A stretch of DNA of 57,182 bases from an uncultured Oxalobacteraceae bacterium (GCA_946480015.1 CAMLIL010000030.1:1-57182), one strand, 5' to 3'. Positions 29,305 through 38,965 are shown, counted from the first letter of the stretch. Numbers and translations are program-made. The notes: a model not told the origin generated them from the sequence alone.

Positions 29305-29664
29305 TCAGACATAATCCTTAATAAAGTCGAAATAGGCGCGAAGACCATGAGCGGAGTGGCGCAGGACTGATCGCTTGATCTTCGCGATTCTGATCACGTA
29401 TTCTTTCAGCGTCAGATCGTTGATCTTGCCGATACGGCTATCGCCAAGCTCGACGCAGGACTCGACAATGCCACCAATCAGCGGGTGGTTTGAAACCTGC
29501 TCGTTCTTGGCGAAACCATAGTGATGCCTCATGGCAATCACAGCATTATCCAAGCCGAAAGCGCACAACTGGTCGGTCAACTCGGGATGCTTCTGGTATT
29601 GGGCCTTAAGCCGGACCTCGATATCCCGGCAGACGTCGAGATGGGCATCATCGTTAAAATCCAT
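29305..29664 (-). CDS. Hypothetical protein
   Basis: 119 residues, predicted all-helical, no signal or membrane segment. The recognisable content is limited: an acidic N-terminus MDFNDDAHLDVCRDIEVRL, FGLDNAVIAMRHHYGF, and a Lys/Arg-rich C-terminal half (LKEYVIRIAKIKRSVLRHSAHGLRAYFDFIKDY). I do not recognise a family. It follows the DUF6398 gene by 39 bases in the same direction, so they may be co-transcribed. The second of two adjacent ATGs is used. Confidence 0.6.
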   Translation of the reverse strand: MDFNDDAHLDVCRDIEVRLKAQYQKHPELTDQLCAFGLDNAVIAMRHHYGFAKNEQVSNHPLIGGIVESCVELGDSRIGKINDLTLKEYVIRIAKIKRSVLRHSAHGLRAYFDFIKDYV

Positions 29665-29703
29665 CAAACTCTTTCACTATCAATGCGCCGCAGCCAATAC
29701 GGC

Positions 29704-30225
29704 TCAACTTGTAATTCCCATTCCCTCGGCAGGGATGAAAGGTATCAATCCTTTGTCGAAGGCCAGGCGCTGCAGCTCCAGCGGGGCATGGCGAATATCG
29801 ATTGTGATGCCGTTGACCTGCAGCATCCACACCAGCGGATTGTCGGCCAAGCGGCTTGGCAGCGTCCATTCCGGCGAAAACTGCTCCATGCCGAGCAGAT
29901 CGCGGATTTCTTTGGATTTGTTTTGTCCGGTGCTCTCGGCGATTCCAAAAAACGCATAAATCAACTTCGGCTTGCAATGCGGCGTTTGCGTCAGGTCGTA
30001 GAGAAAATTGGCATGACCGACCGCATGGACGGCCGCCGCTGCCCAGACATTCTCCTTGCCTCTCAGCAAGGGGGAGGGCCGTTTCCGCGCCAACGCACCC
30101 AGCACATGCGAAATCATCTGTCGATATTCCGCATTCAAGTGCTGAGCGCAAAAGGCATCGGTGAGCGCGGTGATGGCAGAAAATTTTTCCATCATCAGCT
30201 TAGGAATTTTTTCGGTCGTGTTCAT
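29704..30225 (-). CDS. DUF6398 family protein
   Basis: 173 residues beginning MNTTEKIPKLMMEKFSAITALTDAFC. Conserved-looking blocks: LTDAFCAQHLNAEYRQM, LARKRPSPLLRGKENVWAAAAVHAVGHANFLYD, and PSRLADNPLVWMLQVNGITIDIR...GLIPFIP. These match the DUF6398 domain as I recall it. No signal peptide. The function is unknown. The start at 30225 is chosen because upstream residues are low-complexity translations of GC-rich spacer. Confidence 0.75.
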   Translation of the reverse strand: MNTTEKIPKLMMEKFSAITALTDAFCAQHLNAEYRQMISHVLGALARKRPSPLLRGKENVWAAAAVHAVGHANFLYDLTQTPHCKPKLIYAFFGIAESTGQNKSKEIRDLLGMEQFSPEWTLPSRLADNPLVWMLQVNGITIDIRHAPLELQRLAFDKGLIPFIPAEGMGITS

Positions 30226-30259
30226 GGCGTCACTGGGGCAATAAAACGGCCATTCTCCC

Positions 30260-31186
30260 TCATCCCGCGCCGTAAATAAAGCCCGCGCGCGCGCTGGTAA
30301 AGCTGCGCCGCTCACCGCTGAGCGGATCGTCGAACGCGATCGCACGCGCCAGCAGCTTGAGCGGCCGGGCAAAATCGTCCTGCCCCGCCGGCAGCGCCAC
30401 CGGGTAAAACGTATCGTTGAGAATCGGCGCGCCCAGCGCCGCCATGTGCACCCGCAACTGGTGCTTGCGGCCGGTGTGCGGCTGCAGGCGGTACAGCGCC
30501 TGTCCGCCCTGCCGGCCGATCACATCGACCAGGGTCTCGGCGTTGGGTTCCCCCGCCTCTTCGCGCATCAGGAAAAAACTGTCGCCCTCGACCATCCTGC
30601 TGCGGTAGGTGAAAGGGAAGGCGCGGCCCGGCATGGGCCCTGCCAGCGCTTCGTAGGTCTTGAGCACGCTGCGCTTCTGGAACAGGGACTGGTAGGCGCC
30701 GCGGCTGTCGGCCCGGCGCGAGAAGATGACCACGCCGGCCGTCTCGCGGTCGAGCCGGTGGATCGGCGTCAGCGTGGCTTCGCCGAAATGGCGCTTCAGG
30801 CGCGTGAGCAGGGTTTCCTGGACGAAGCGCCCGCCCGGGGTCATCGGCAGGAAATGCGGCTTGTCGACCACCACCAGATGCGCGTCGGCGAACAGGATGT
30901 GCTCGGCAAACGGAATCGGCGGCTCGGCCTCCACTTCGCGGTAGTACCACAGGCGCATGCCGCGCCGCAGCGCCGAATCCGCCGCCAGCACGTGGCCGCC
31001 GCCGTCGACCACGTGGCCGCGCGCGATGCGGGCCAGCCAGGACGCTTCTGAAATGGCCGGGAAGGTTTTGACGAGAAACGGCAGCAGCGGCCCGGCCACA
31101 TCGTGGGGCAGCCACAGATAGCTCGGCGCCACGCCGTCGCGCAGGGGCAGCGGCATGAAGGCGTTGGCGTCGGCCTGTCGTCCCAT
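30260..31186 (-). CDS. RluA-type pseudouridine synthase
   Basis: 308 residues. The catalytic motif HRLDRETAGVVIFSR (Asp nucleophile; family HRLDxxTSG) lies near the middle, with LVVVDKPHFLPMTPGG upstream and the RLQPHTGRKHQLRVHMAALGAPI motif downstream, all typical of RluA/RluC/TruC-like enzymes (COG0564). An N-terminal part of about 80 residues may be an S4-like or family-specific extension. The target rRNA or tRNA uridine cannot be told. Start ATG 31186 lies 2 bases after the M48 peptidase gene stop. Confidence 0.9.
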   Translation of the reverse strand: MGRQADANAFMPLPLRDGVAPSYLWLPHDVAGPLLPFLVKTFPAISEASWLARIARGHVVDGGGHVLAADSALRRGMRLWYYREVEAEPPIPFAEHILFADAHLVVVDKPHFLPMTPGGRFVQETLLTRLKRHFGEATLTPIHRLDRETAGVVIFSRRADSRGAYQSLFQKRSVLKTYEALAGPMPGRAFPFTYRSRMVEGDSFFLMREEAGEPNAETLVDVIGRQGGQALYRLQPHTGRKHQLRVHMAALGAPILNDTFYPVALPAGQDDFARPLKLLARAIAFDDPLSGERRSFTSARAGFIYGAG

Positions 31187-31188
31187 CC

Positions 31189-32070
31189 TTACTGCAGGGC
31201 GGCGGTGCGGTACGGCGGCAAGCGTTCCGCCGAGGTGCCCTTGCTCTTCGCATACAGCGGCAGCAGCACGTCCATGTGGTTCTGGATCTGCTTGATGCGC
31301 TCGGCGCCGGCCGGGTGGGTGGACATGAATTCCATCGGCTGGGCCTTGTTGAGCGAGGCCATCTTTTGCCACAGCGCCACGCCGGCGCGCGGGTCGTAGC
31401 CGGCGCGGGCGGCCAGGTCGAGCCCGATCAGGTCGGCCTCGCGCTCGTCGTCGCGCGAATACTTGAGCGAGGCGAACTGGGCGCCGTACTGCGCCACCGT
31501 GTCCGTGAGGCGCGGGTCGACCCCGAGCCATGCCGACAGCGCCGCGCCACCGAGGCGCGCAACGACGTTGGTTCCCATTGTCTTGCCCATCTGCTCGCGG
31601 CTGTGCTCGCGCAGCGCGTGGGCGATCTCGTGGCCCATCACGGCGGCCACTTCATCGTCGGTAAGCTTGAGCTCGGTAAGAATGCCACTGTAGAAGGCGA
31701 TTTTTCCACCCGGCATACAAAACGCGTTGACCTGCTTGGAACCGAGCAGGTTGACTTGCCAGTCCCACTTGGCGGCGGCCGGATTCCAGCGCGTGGTGTA
31801 CGGAATGATGCGCTTGGCGATGGTGCGCAGGCGCACCGTTTGCGGATGGCTGGCCGGTGCCAGCGCGTCCTGCGCCTGGGCTTTTTGCATCAGCGCGGTG
31901 TACTGCTGCAGCGCCTGGGCTTCCATCTGCTCGGACGGGGCCAGCATGCGCCAGCGCGACATGGGGCGCACGGCAATGCCGTCCTGGACTTCCTTCGGCG
32001 GTTCCTTGGCGGGGCTGGCGCCCACGCAGGCGCACAGCGAGGCCAGTACCGCCCACTGTTTGAGTTTCAT
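31189..32070 (-). CDS. M48 family metallopeptidase, periplasmic
   Basis: 293 residues from ATG 32070, which begins a signal peptide (MKLKQWAVLASLCACVGASPA). Peptidase M48 core: zinc motif HEIAH at 147-151 and third ligand Glu in the DEREADLIGLDLAARAGYDP segment, with WQVNLLGSKQVNAFCMPGGKIAFYSG before it. Similar in layout to LoiP/YcaL-type zinc proteases that degrade misfolded outer-membrane proteins; the substrate here is unknown. Confidence 0.9.
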   Translation of the reverse strand: MKLKQWAVLASLCACVGASPAKEPPKEVQDGIAVRPMSRWRMLAPSEQMEAQALQQYTALMQKAQAQDALAPASHPQTVRLRTIAKRIIPYTTRWNPAAAKWDWQVNLLGSKQVNAFCMPGGKIAFYSGILTELKLTDDEVAAVMGHEIAHALREHSREQMGKTMGTNVVARLGGAALSAWLGVDPRLTDTVAQYGAQFASLKYSRDDEREADLIGLDLAARAGYDPRAGVALWQKMASLNKAQPMEFMSTHPAGAERIKQIQNHMDVLLPLYAKSKGTSAERLPPYRTAALQ

Positions 32071-32142
32071 GATCGAATTCCCTGGTGCGGTTTTGATAAC
32101 ACCATCATCGCAGGAAATGCTGCGGTGGCGCACACAATATAT

Positions 32143-32763
32143 TTACGTTCGGCCGTTCCTGGCTTTTTTGCGCAGCCGGAATACCGCCAGGCTGCCGCGC
32201 AGATTGGGCAGGAAGGTGACCGGCTTGCCGTCGGCCAGCGCCACGCGTTCGAGCACTTCGAGTCCGCATTCGGCCGCCAGTTCCTCGAAATCGTAGATGG
32301 TCGCGCAGCGCACGTTGGGGGTGTCGTACCACTGGTAGGGCAGCGACTTGGACACCGGCATGCGTCCGCGCGCCAGGGCCACACGGTGCGGCCAGTAGGC
32401 GAAGTTGGGGAAGGAGACGATGGCCTCGTTGCCAACCCGGACGATATCGCGCAGCAGCACTTCGACATGCTTCATCATCTGCAGGGAGTTCAGGCACAGC
32501 ACCGTGTCGAAGGCGTTGTCGCCAAACAGGGACAGGCCCTGCTCCATGTCGTGCTGGATCACGTTGATGCCGCGCTGGCTGCTTTTGAGCAGTTCGTCGT
32601 CGGCGATCTCGATGCCGTAGCCGCTGCACTGCTTGCCGCTCTGGAGGTAGCGCAGCATGGCGCCGTCGCCGCAGCCGACGTCGAGCACATGCGACTTTTC
32701 CGCCACCCAGTGGGCGATGAAGGCCAGGTCGGGGCGCAGGCTGAACAGGTCTTCGAATTTCAT
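32143..32763 (-). CDS. metW: MetW, methionine biosynthesis methyltransferase-like protein
   Basis: 206 residues of a Rossmann methyltransferase fold: [15 protein letters not shown] (SAM motif I), [27 protein letters not shown] and [26 protein letters not shown]. MetW always accompanies MetX in Betaproteobacteria and is required for full homoserine acyltransferase activity in related species. The start overlaps the metX stop (32760-32763), so the two are coupled. Confidence 0.92.
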   Translation of the reverse strand: MKFEDLFSLRPDLAFIAHWVAEKSHVLDVGCGDGAMLRYLQSGKQCSGYGIEIADDELLKSSQRGINVIQHDMEQGLSLFGDNAFDTVLCLNSLQMMKHVEVLLRDIVRVGNEAIVSFPNFAYWPHRVALARGRMPVSKSLPYQWYDTPNVRCATIYDFEELAAECGLEVLERVALADGKPVTFLPNLRGSLAVFRLRKKARNGRT

Positions 32764-33905
32764 GCGCCGCTCCTGGCAATGATGTCCGCGGCGATGCGCT
32801 CGTAGTAGGAACGCACCATGTTCATATAGCGCGCGTCTTCCAGCAGGAAGGCGTCGTGGCCGTGGCGCGAGTCGACTTCGGCGTATGTTACGTCGCGCCG
32901 GTTCGATACCAGCGCCTGCACGATCTCGCGGCTGTTGGCCGGCGAGAAGCGCCAGTCGGTGGTGAAGGACGCGACGAAAAAGCGCGCACGCGTGCCGGCC
33001 AGGGCGCGCGTGAGGTCGCCGCCGTGGGTGCGCGCCGGGTCGAAGTAGTCGAGCACCTTGGTGATCAGCAGGTAGGTATTGGCGTCGAAGTATTCGGAGA
33101 ACTTGTCGCCCTGGTAGCGCAGGTAGGACTCGATCTCGAAGTCGATCCCGTAGCCGAACTTGTAGTCGTCGGCGTTGCGCAGCTTGCGCCCGAACTTGGC
33201 GGCCATGTCGTCGTTCGACTGGTAGGTGATGTGGCCGATCATGCGCGCCACGCGCAGGCCGTTTTTCGGCACCACGCCGTGTTCGTAGAAGTCGCCGCCG
33301 CGGTAGTCCGGGTCCGACAGGATGGCCTGGCGGGCGACGTCGTTGAAGGCGATGTTCTGGGCCGACAGCTTGGCGGTGGAGGCGATCACCAGGCAGTGGC
33401 GCAGGCGGTCGGGATACATGATGCTCCACGCCAGCGCCTGCATGCCGCCCAGCGAGCCGCCCATGACGGCGGCGAACTGGCTGATGCCCAGCGCGTCGGC
33501 CAGGCGCGCCTGGGAGTTGACCCAGTCTTCCACCGTGACGACCGGGAAGGCGGCGCCGTAGGGTTTGCCGGTGGCCGGGTTGGCGTGCATCGGCCCGGTC
33601 GAGCCGAAGCAGGATCCGAGATTGTTGATGCCGATGACGAAGAAGCGGTCGGTGTCGACCGGCTTGCCGGGGCCGACCATGTTGTTCCACCAGCCGGTGT
33701 CGCGGGTGTCGTTTTCGTAGCGCCCGGCCACGTGGTGCGAGGCGTTGAGCGCGTGGCAGATCAGCACCGCGTTGGACTTGTCGGCGTTGAGCGTGCCATA
33801 GGTTTCATACACCAGCGTGTAATCGGCCAGCGAGGCGCCGCCCTGCAATTGCAAGGGCTCGGCGAACCGCAAGGACTGCGGCGTGACTATTCCAATAGAT
33901 CCCAT
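32760..33905 (-). CDS. metX: Homoserine O-acyltransferase MetX (probably succinyltransferase)
   Basis: 381 residues, alpha/beta-hydrolase fold. [14 protein letters not shown] contributes the oxyanion region, the nucleophile is S151 in [11 protein letters not shown], and the catalytic Asp/His pair lies near the C-terminus ([13 protein letters not shown]). It activates homoserine for methionine synthesis; many proteobacterial MetX proteins with MetW use succinyl-CoA, but acyl specificity cannot be read from motifs here. It lies 18 bases downstream of ptsI. Confidence 0.92.
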   Translation of the reverse strand: MGSIGIVTPQSLRFAEPLQLQGGASLADYTLVYETYGTLNADKSNAVLICHALNASHHVAGRYENDTRDTGWWNNMVGPGKPVDTDRFFVIGINNLGSCFGSTGPMHANPATGKPYGAAFPVVTVEDWVNSQARLADALGISQFAAVMGGSLGGMQALAWSIMYPDRLRHCLVIASTAKLSAQNIAFNDVARQAILSDPDYRGGDFYEHGVVPKNGLRVARMIGHITYQSNDDMAAKFGRKLRNADDYKFGYGIDFEIESYLRYQGDKFSEYFDANTYLLITKVLDYFDPARTHGGDLTRALAGTRARFFVASFTTDWRFSPANSREIVQALVSNRRDVTYAEVDSRHGHDAFLLEDARYMNMVRSYYERIAADIIARSGA

Positions 33906-33923
33906 TCAGACTCTTAAAAGTGT

Positions 33924-35678
33924 TCAGATCACCTGCAGCTGGGCGACCGCTTCTGCGATGGCTTGCGGTTCCATGCTGCGCAGGATTTTGCGCGTATGCG
34001 GCGTGATGGTGGTCAGGTCGCTGCCGAGTATCTCCTGCTTGACCGACAGCAGCTGGGCCGGGTGCATGGAAAACTCGCGCAGCCCCATCCCCAGCAGCAG
34101 GCGGGTCAGCTTGATATCGCCGGCCATCTCGCCGCACACGGCTACGTCGATGCCGGCCTTTTTGCCCGCCATGATGGTCATGGCGATCAGCTGCAAAATG
34201 GCCGGATGCAGTGGATTGTACAGGTGCGCGACCTCGTAATCGACCCGGTCGATCGCCAGGGTGTACTGAATCAGGTCGTTGGTGCCGATCGACAGGAAGT
34301 CCAGGCGCTTGACGAACATCGGCAGCGCCAGCGCGGCGGCGGGGATTTCGATCATCGCGCCGACGTCGATGTTGGCGTCGTATTTGTGGCCGGCGTCGCG
34401 CAGCTGGGCCTTGGCCTGCTCGATCATGGCCAGCGACTGGTCGATCTCGAAGGCGTGCGCCAGCATCGGGATCAGCAGGCGCACCTTGCCGTAGGCGGAG
34501 GCGCGCAGGATGGCGCGCAGCTGGGTGAGGAACAGCTGCGGCTCGGCCAGGCAGTAGCGGATCGCGCGCAGGCCCAGGGCCGGATTGAGGGCGTTGTGTT
34601 CGGTCTGGTCGAGCGGCTTGTCGGCGCCGATGTCGAGCGTGCGGATGGTGACCGGGCGGCCCTTCATGGCCAGCACGGTGTTGCGGTAGGCTTCGAACTG
34701 TTCGTCCTCGCTCGGCATGGTGTGGGGGTGGCTGCCGGCGCGGCCCATGAACAGGAACTCGGAGCGGAACAGGCCGACGCCCTCGGCGCCCTGCTCGAGC
34801 GCGTGTTCGCAATCGTCGGGCAGCTCGATATTGGCCAGCATCTGCACCGGCGTGCCGTCGCGCGTGATGGCACGGGTCTTCTTCAGCTTGAGCAGCTTCT
34901 TGCGCGCCTTGAGCATGGCGGCCTGGCGCACCCGGTACTGCTCCAGCACCAGCGGGCTGGGGTTGGCGATCACCACCCCGGCGTCGCCGTCGATGATGAC
35001 CCAGTCGTCCTGCTCGATCAGCTGGGACGCTTGCGACATGCCCACCGCGGCCGGGATATCCAGGCTGCGCGCGACGATCGCCGTGTGCGAGTTCTGCCCG
35101 CCGACGTCGGTCACGAAGCCGATGAAGGAGCGGTCGCGGAACTGCAGCATGTCGGCCGGCGAGATGTCGTGCGCGACCACGATCATCTGCGGCTGGTATT
35201 CGTCGTCGGCCAGCTTGGCCGGGGCCAGCTGGGCGGTCCCCATCAGCACCTTGAGCACGCGTTCGGCCACCTGCTGGATGTCGGCCTTGCGCTCGCGCAG
35301 GTAGAGGTCTTCGATCTCGTCGAACTGCGCCGACAGTTCGTCGATCTGGGTGACCAGCGCCCATTCGGCGTTGTAATGGCGGGTGCGGATGATGTCGAGC
35401 GGCGCTTCCGAAATCATCGGGTCCGACAGGATCAGCGCGTGCACGTCGATGAAGGCGCCCAGTTCGGTCGGGGCATCCTTGGGCAGGTCGGTCCACAGGT
35501 TCTGCAGGTCGCGGTGCACGGTGGCGATGGCGTACTGCAGGCGCTGCACTTCGGCTTCGAGCTGCTCTTCGGGCACCAGGTAGTGCTTGACGTCGAGCGC
35601 GGCGGGCGTCAGCAGGTGCGCGCGGCCGATGGCGATGCCGCGCGAGACCGGGATACCGTGGAGCGTAAACGATGCCAT
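33924..35678 (-). CDS. ptsI: PTS enzyme I (phosphoenolpyruvate-protein phosphotransferase)
   Basis: 584 residues from ATG 35678. Active-site H198 in GGQNSHTAIVARSLDIPAAVG; PEP-binding signatures GLFRSEFLFM, TIRTLDIGADKPL, and VCGEMAGDIKLTRLLLGMGLREFSM in the C-terminal TIM barrel. No GAF domain, so EI rather than EI-Ntr (PtsP). It transfers phosphate from PEP to HPr. The gene order EIIA-HPr-EI without any sugar permease suggests a mainly regulatory chain. Confidence 0.95.
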   Translation of the reverse strand: MASFTLHGIPVSRGIAIGRAHLLTPAALDVKHYLVPEEQLEAEVQRLQYAIATVHRDLQNLWTDLPKDAPTELGAFIDVHALILSDPMISEAPLDIIRTRHYNAEWALVTQIDELSAQFDEIEDLYLRERKADIQQVAERVLKVLMGTAQLAPAKLADDEYQPQMIVVAHDISPADMLQFRDRSFIGFVTDVGGQNSHTAIVARSLDIPAAVGMSQASQLIEQDDWVIIDGDAGVVIANPSPLVLEQYRVRQAAMLKARKKLLKLKKTRAITRDGTPVQMLANIELPDDCEHALEQGAEGVGLFRSEFLFMGRAGSHPHTMPSEDEQFEAYRNTVLAMKGRPVTIRTLDIGADKPLDQTEHNALNPALGLRAIRYCLAEPQLFLTQLRAILRASAYGKVRLLIPMLAHAFEIDQSLAMIEQAKAQLRDAGHKYDANIDVGAMIEIPAAALALPMFVKRLDFLSIGTNDLIQYTLAIDRVDYEVAHLYNPLHPAILQLIAMTIMAGKKAGIDVAVCGEMAGDIKLTRLLLGMGLREFSMHPAQLLSVKQEILGSDLTTITPHTRKILRSMEPQAIAEAVAQLQVI

Positions 35679-35722
35679 TGACAGTCCTGGGTGGGTTCGG
35701 CTGGTGGTGCGGTCCAGCGGCA

Positions 35723-35992
35723 TTACTCGCCTTCGCCGAACTTGTCGTTCACCAGCGCGGCGAGCGCCTCGACACACTCCTGTTCATCGGTGCCGTCGGC
35801 TTCCAGGGTGACCTTGGCGCCTTTGCCGGCGGCCAGCATCATCACGCCCATGATCGACTTGGCGTTGATCCGGCGCGCGTTGCGCGTGAGCCAGACGTCG
35901 CTTTGGTATTTGGCCGCCAGCTGGGTGAACTTGGCGGAGGCGCGCGCATGCAGGCCCAGTTTGTTGCTAATTTCGAGATCTCGTTGAATCAT
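35723..35992 (-). CDS. ptsH: HPr phosphocarrier protein
   Basis: 89 residues. H15 in NKLGLHARASA is the phosphorylated histidine; S46 in NAKSIMGVMMLAA occupies the regulatory serine position. Start ATG 35992 matches the family's usual start (MIQRDLEISN). It carries phosphate from EI to the EIIA encoded next door. Confidence 0.95.
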   Translation of the reverse strand: MIQRDLEISNKLGLHARASAKFTQLAAKYQSDVWLTRNARRINAKSIMGVMMLAAGKGAKVTLEADGTDEQECVEALAALVNDKFGEGE

Positions 35993-36076
35993 ATTCTTGT
36001 CGTCTTTGTCGCAATCCACACCAATCCGGCATCTACCGCAGCCGCCGCGCGCGGCCTCCGTGCGGCCGCGCCCCTG

Positions 36077-36484
36077 TTACGCCGGACCCACGCGGATCCG
36101 GTTGTCGACCCTGACGGCGCCGCTCTGGGCGCCCGCCAGGGCCATTTCCACCACCACGTCGAGCGTGTCGCTCCGGTAGGTAATGGCGCGCAGCAGCATC
36201 GGCAGGCTGATGCCGGCGATGACTTCCACGTGGCCGGCGTCGGCCAACACGTTGCAGCAATTGGCCGGCGTGCCGCCCTTGATGTCGGTGATGACCAGCA
36301 CGCCGGAGCCGTCGTCCAGCCGGGCGATGGCCTGCCGGGCCAGATCGTTCACCTGGGCCAGGTCCTGGTCGGCGGTGACATCGATCGCTTCGAGCCGCTC
36401 GGTCGGCGCACGGAACACGTGCGCCACGGCCGCCATGAACGCCTGCCCCAGCGGAGCATGCGTCATTAACAAAATGCCTACCAT
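36077..36484 (-). CDS. PTS EIIA component, mannose/fructose family
   Basis: 135 residues, EIIA-Man fold: MVGILLMTHAPLG places the phosphorylated histidine at H9, and VLVITDIKGGTPANCCN and ISLPMLLRAI are family blocks. No EIIB, EIIC or EIID is encoded nearby, so it probably has regulatory rather than transport work. It is 5 bases downstream of gshB in the same direction and is followed by ptsH. Confidence 0.93.
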   Translation of the reverse strand: MVGILLMTHAPLGQAFMAAVAHVFRAPTERLEAIDVTADQDLAQVNDLARQAIARLDDGSGVLVITDIKGGTPANCCNVLADAGHVEVIAGISLPMLLRAITYRSDTLDVVVEMALAGAQSGAVRVDNRIRVGPA

Positions 36485-36489
36485 ATGCC

Positions 36490-37437
36490 TTACCTTGCCC
36501 CGGTTTGCTCTTCCAGCGCGTCGATGAACATCGCCGCGACGTCGAATCCACTCTGGTCAGTAATTTCCTGGAAACAGGTGGGGCTGGTGACGTTTACTTC
36601 GGTCAAGAAATCGCCGATCACGTCTAATCCTACCAGCAACAGCCCCCGGGCCGCCAGTAGCGGACCGATCGCCTCGGCAATATGGCGGTCGCGCGCGCTC
36701 AATGGCTGGGCCACGCCGAGTCCGCCGGCGGCCAGGTTGCCGCGCACTTCGTTGCCCTGCGGGATGCGCGCCAGCGCGAACGGCACCGGCTTGCCGTTGA
36801 TCACCAGGATGCGCTTGTCGCCCTTGGCGATGGCGGGAATGTAGCGCTGGGCCATGATGGTGCGCGCGCCGTTGCCGCTCAGGGTTTCGATCACCGAACC
36901 GAGGTTCATGCCGTCGCTGCCAACCCGGAAAATGCCGCTGCCGCCCATGCCGTCGAGCGGCTTGAAGATGACGTCGCCATGTTTGGCGTGAAAGTCCTTG
37001 AGCTTGCCGGCGTCCGACGACACCATGGTCGGCGAAGTGAATTCGCTGAACTGGGCAATGGCCAGCTTTTCGTTGTGGTCGCGGATCGCCGACGGCTTGT
37101 TGAACACCTTGGCGCCCTGCTGCTCGGCCAGCTGCAACAGGTAGGTGTCGTAGACATATTCCATATCGAACGGCGGGTCCTTGCGCTCGATGACGGCGTC
37201 GAATTCGGACAGCAGCATGCTGGCCTTGGGCGCGGCGGTATACCAGTCATCGGCGTTGCCGGTCAGGGTGATGTGGGCGATATCGGCCCGCACGATCCCC
37301 TCTTCGAGCACCAGGCCGGACGGCTCGAAGGCGTAGATCTCATGGCCGCGCCGGGCCGCCTCGCGCATCATGGCGAAGGTGGAATCCTTGTACGTCTTGA
37401 AGCCTGCCAGCGGGTCGGCGAGGAAAGCGATTTTCAT
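36490..37437 (-). CDS. gshB: Glutathione synthetase
   Basis: 315 residues, ATP-grasp fold. MKIAFLADPLAGFKTYKDSTFAMM at the start, RKDPPFDMEYVYDTYLLQ, the ATP-binding loop KPLDGMGGSGIFRVG, and GLDVIGDFLTEVNVTSPTC near the end are diagnostic. It joins gamma-glutamylcysteine with glycine. It follows gshA by 79 bases. Confidence 0.96.
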   Translation of the reverse strand: MKIAFLADPLAGFKTYKDSTFAMMREAARRGHEIYAFEPSGLVLEEGIVRADIAHITLTGNADDWYTAAPKASMLLSEFDAVIERKDPPFDMEYVYDTYLLQLAEQQGAKVFNKPSAIRDHNEKLAIAQFSEFTSPTMVSSDAGKLKDFHAKHGDVIFKPLDGMGGSGIFRVGSDGMNLGSVIETLSGNGARTIMAQRYIPAIAKGDKRILVINGKPVPFALARIPQGNEVRGNLAAGGLGVAQPLSARDRHIAEAIGPLLAARGLLLVGLDVIGDFLTEVNVTSPTCFQEITDQSGFDVAAMFIDALEEQTGAR

Positions 37438-37516
37438 GGGCGCATCCTGAGGGGGTAATGCTCGATTTTAGCTGGAAACGCAACAACGCGCCCTGAGCAG
37501 GCCGCCAGGGCGGAAA

Positions 37517-38818
37517 TCAGTACACCTCGGGATTCGGATCGGTGCGTTCCATTTCCAGCGAGGCGGCCAGCAATCCCAGCCGCGCCACCACGCCATACAC
37601 GTAGAAGCGGTTCGGCGCCGCCGTGCCGGGCTTGGCTTTCAGGTCCGGTACCGCGTGCTGCTGGGCGAACGCCAGCGGCACGTACTGCGAGCCGGGCGCG
37701 TTGAGGTTCTGGTCGATCCCGCGCTCGGCGTGGATGCGGTAGAAGCCGCCCACCACGTAGCGGTCGATCATGTACACCACCGGCTCGGCCACCGCATCCT
37801 TGATGCTCTCGTAGGTCGGCACGCCTTCCTGGATGATGACGTCGCTCACTTCCACGCCATCCTTGATCACCGACATCTTGTTGCGCTGCTTGCGGTTCAG
37901 GTCTTTCAGCTCGCTGGCATCCTTGACCGTCATGATGCCCATGCCGTAGGTGCCGGCGTCCGGCTTGACGATCACGAACGGTTTCTGCTCCTTGATGCCG
38001 TATTCCTTGTACTTTTTCTTGATCTTGGCCAGCAGCATGGTGACATTGTCGGACAGGCATTCCAGCCCCTGATCCTCCTGGAAATTGATCTCGCCGCATT
38101 TCGCGTGGAAGGGATTGATCATCCACGGATCGATGTCGATCAGCTTGCCGAACTTCTTGGCCACTTCGTCATAGGCGTTGAAGTGGTTGTTCTTGCGGCG
38201 GATCGCCCAGCCGGCGTGCAATGGCGGCAGCAGCGACTGTTCGTGGATGTTTTCGAGGATCGACGGGATCCCGGCCGACAGGTCGTTGTTCAGCAGGATC
38301 GTGCACGGATCGAAATCCTTCAGGCCGACGCGGCGTCCGTTGGCCGAGCGCACCAGCGGTTCGACCACCAGCATATTGCCGTCAGGCAGCGCCAGCGGCG
38401 TGGGCTGGGTGACGTCCGGCGACAGCGAGCCCAGGCGAACGTGCAGGCCGGTCTGGCGGAAGATCTGCATCAGGCGCTGGACGTTTTGCAGGTAAAACGG
38501 GTTGCGGGTATGGCTTTCCGGAATCAGCAGCAGATTGCGCGCGTCCGGACAATACTTGTCGATGGCCGCCATGGCCGCCTGCACCGCCAGCGGCAACATT
38601 TCCGTGTTCAGGTTATTGAAGCCGCCGGGGAACAGATTGGTGTCGACCGGCGCCAGCTTGTAGCCGGCATTGCGCAGGTCCACCGAGCAGTAAAACGGCG
38701 GCGTGTGCTCCTGCCACTCCAGGCGGAACCAGCGCTCGATGGCGGGGGTGGCCTCGAGAATTTTCTTTTCGAGGTCGAGCAAGGGACCGGTCAGGGCTGT
38801 AACGAGGTGCGGAACCAT
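37517..38818 (-). CDS. gshA: Glutamate--cysteine ligase (betaproteobacterial type)
   Basis: 433 residues. It belongs to the shorter, non-E. coli type of glutamate-cysteine ligase seen in Betaproteobacteria and acidithiobacilli: YCSVDLRNAGYKLAPVDTNLFPGGFNNL near the start, KPDAGTYGMGIMTV in the middle, and YRIHAERGIDQNLNAPGSQYVPL toward the end. First step of glutathione synthesis; clustered with gshB. Confidence 0.94.
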   Translation of the reverse strand: MVPHLVTALTGPLLDLEKKILEATPAIERWFRLEWQEHTPPFYCSVDLRNAGYKLAPVDTNLFPGGFNNLNTEMLPLAVQAAMAAIDKYCPDARNLLLIPESHTRNPFYLQNVQRLMQIFRQTGLHVRLGSLSPDVTQPTPLALPDGNMLVVEPLVRSANGRRVGLKDFDPCTILLNNDLSAGIPSILENIHEQSLLPPLHAGWAIRRKNNHFNAYDEVAKKFGKLIDIDPWMINPFHAKCGEINFQEDQGLECLSDNVTMLLAKIKKKYKEYGIKEQKPFVIVKPDAGTYGMGIMTVKDASELKDLNRKQRNKMSVIKDGVEVSDVIIQEGVPTYESIKDAVAEPVVYMIDRYVVGGFYRIHAERGIDQNLNAPGSQYVPLAFAQQHAVPDLKAKPGTAAPNRFYVYGVVARLGLLAASLEMERTDPNPEVY

Positions 38819-38916
38819 GGTGGAACGTCCTTCAGGGGGCAGTATTGTTTCTATTTATTGAACAGGGTAAATGGGGGCGGCTTGCCCCATTTTAAAGCGC
38901 GATCGCCTCCAAGCGC

Positions 38917-38943
38917 AAAAAGGCGCCACGAGGGCGCCTTTTT
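38917..38943 (-). terminator. Bidirectional-looking terminator after amtB
   Basis: A perfect 11-bp palindromic stem with 5-base loop: AAAAAGGCGCC (38917-38927), ACGAG, GGCGCCTTTTT (38933-38943). It begins 23 bases after the amtB stop on the minus strand and separates the nitrogen operon from gshA. Confidence 0.92.
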
Positions 38944-38965
38944 GACTGCGGACGGTAACCGCGAA

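Noticed and set aside
32764..33690. Frame continuing upstream of metW through metX
   Set aside because: It is metX read in another phase; metW homology starts at ATG 32763, which overlaps the metX stop.
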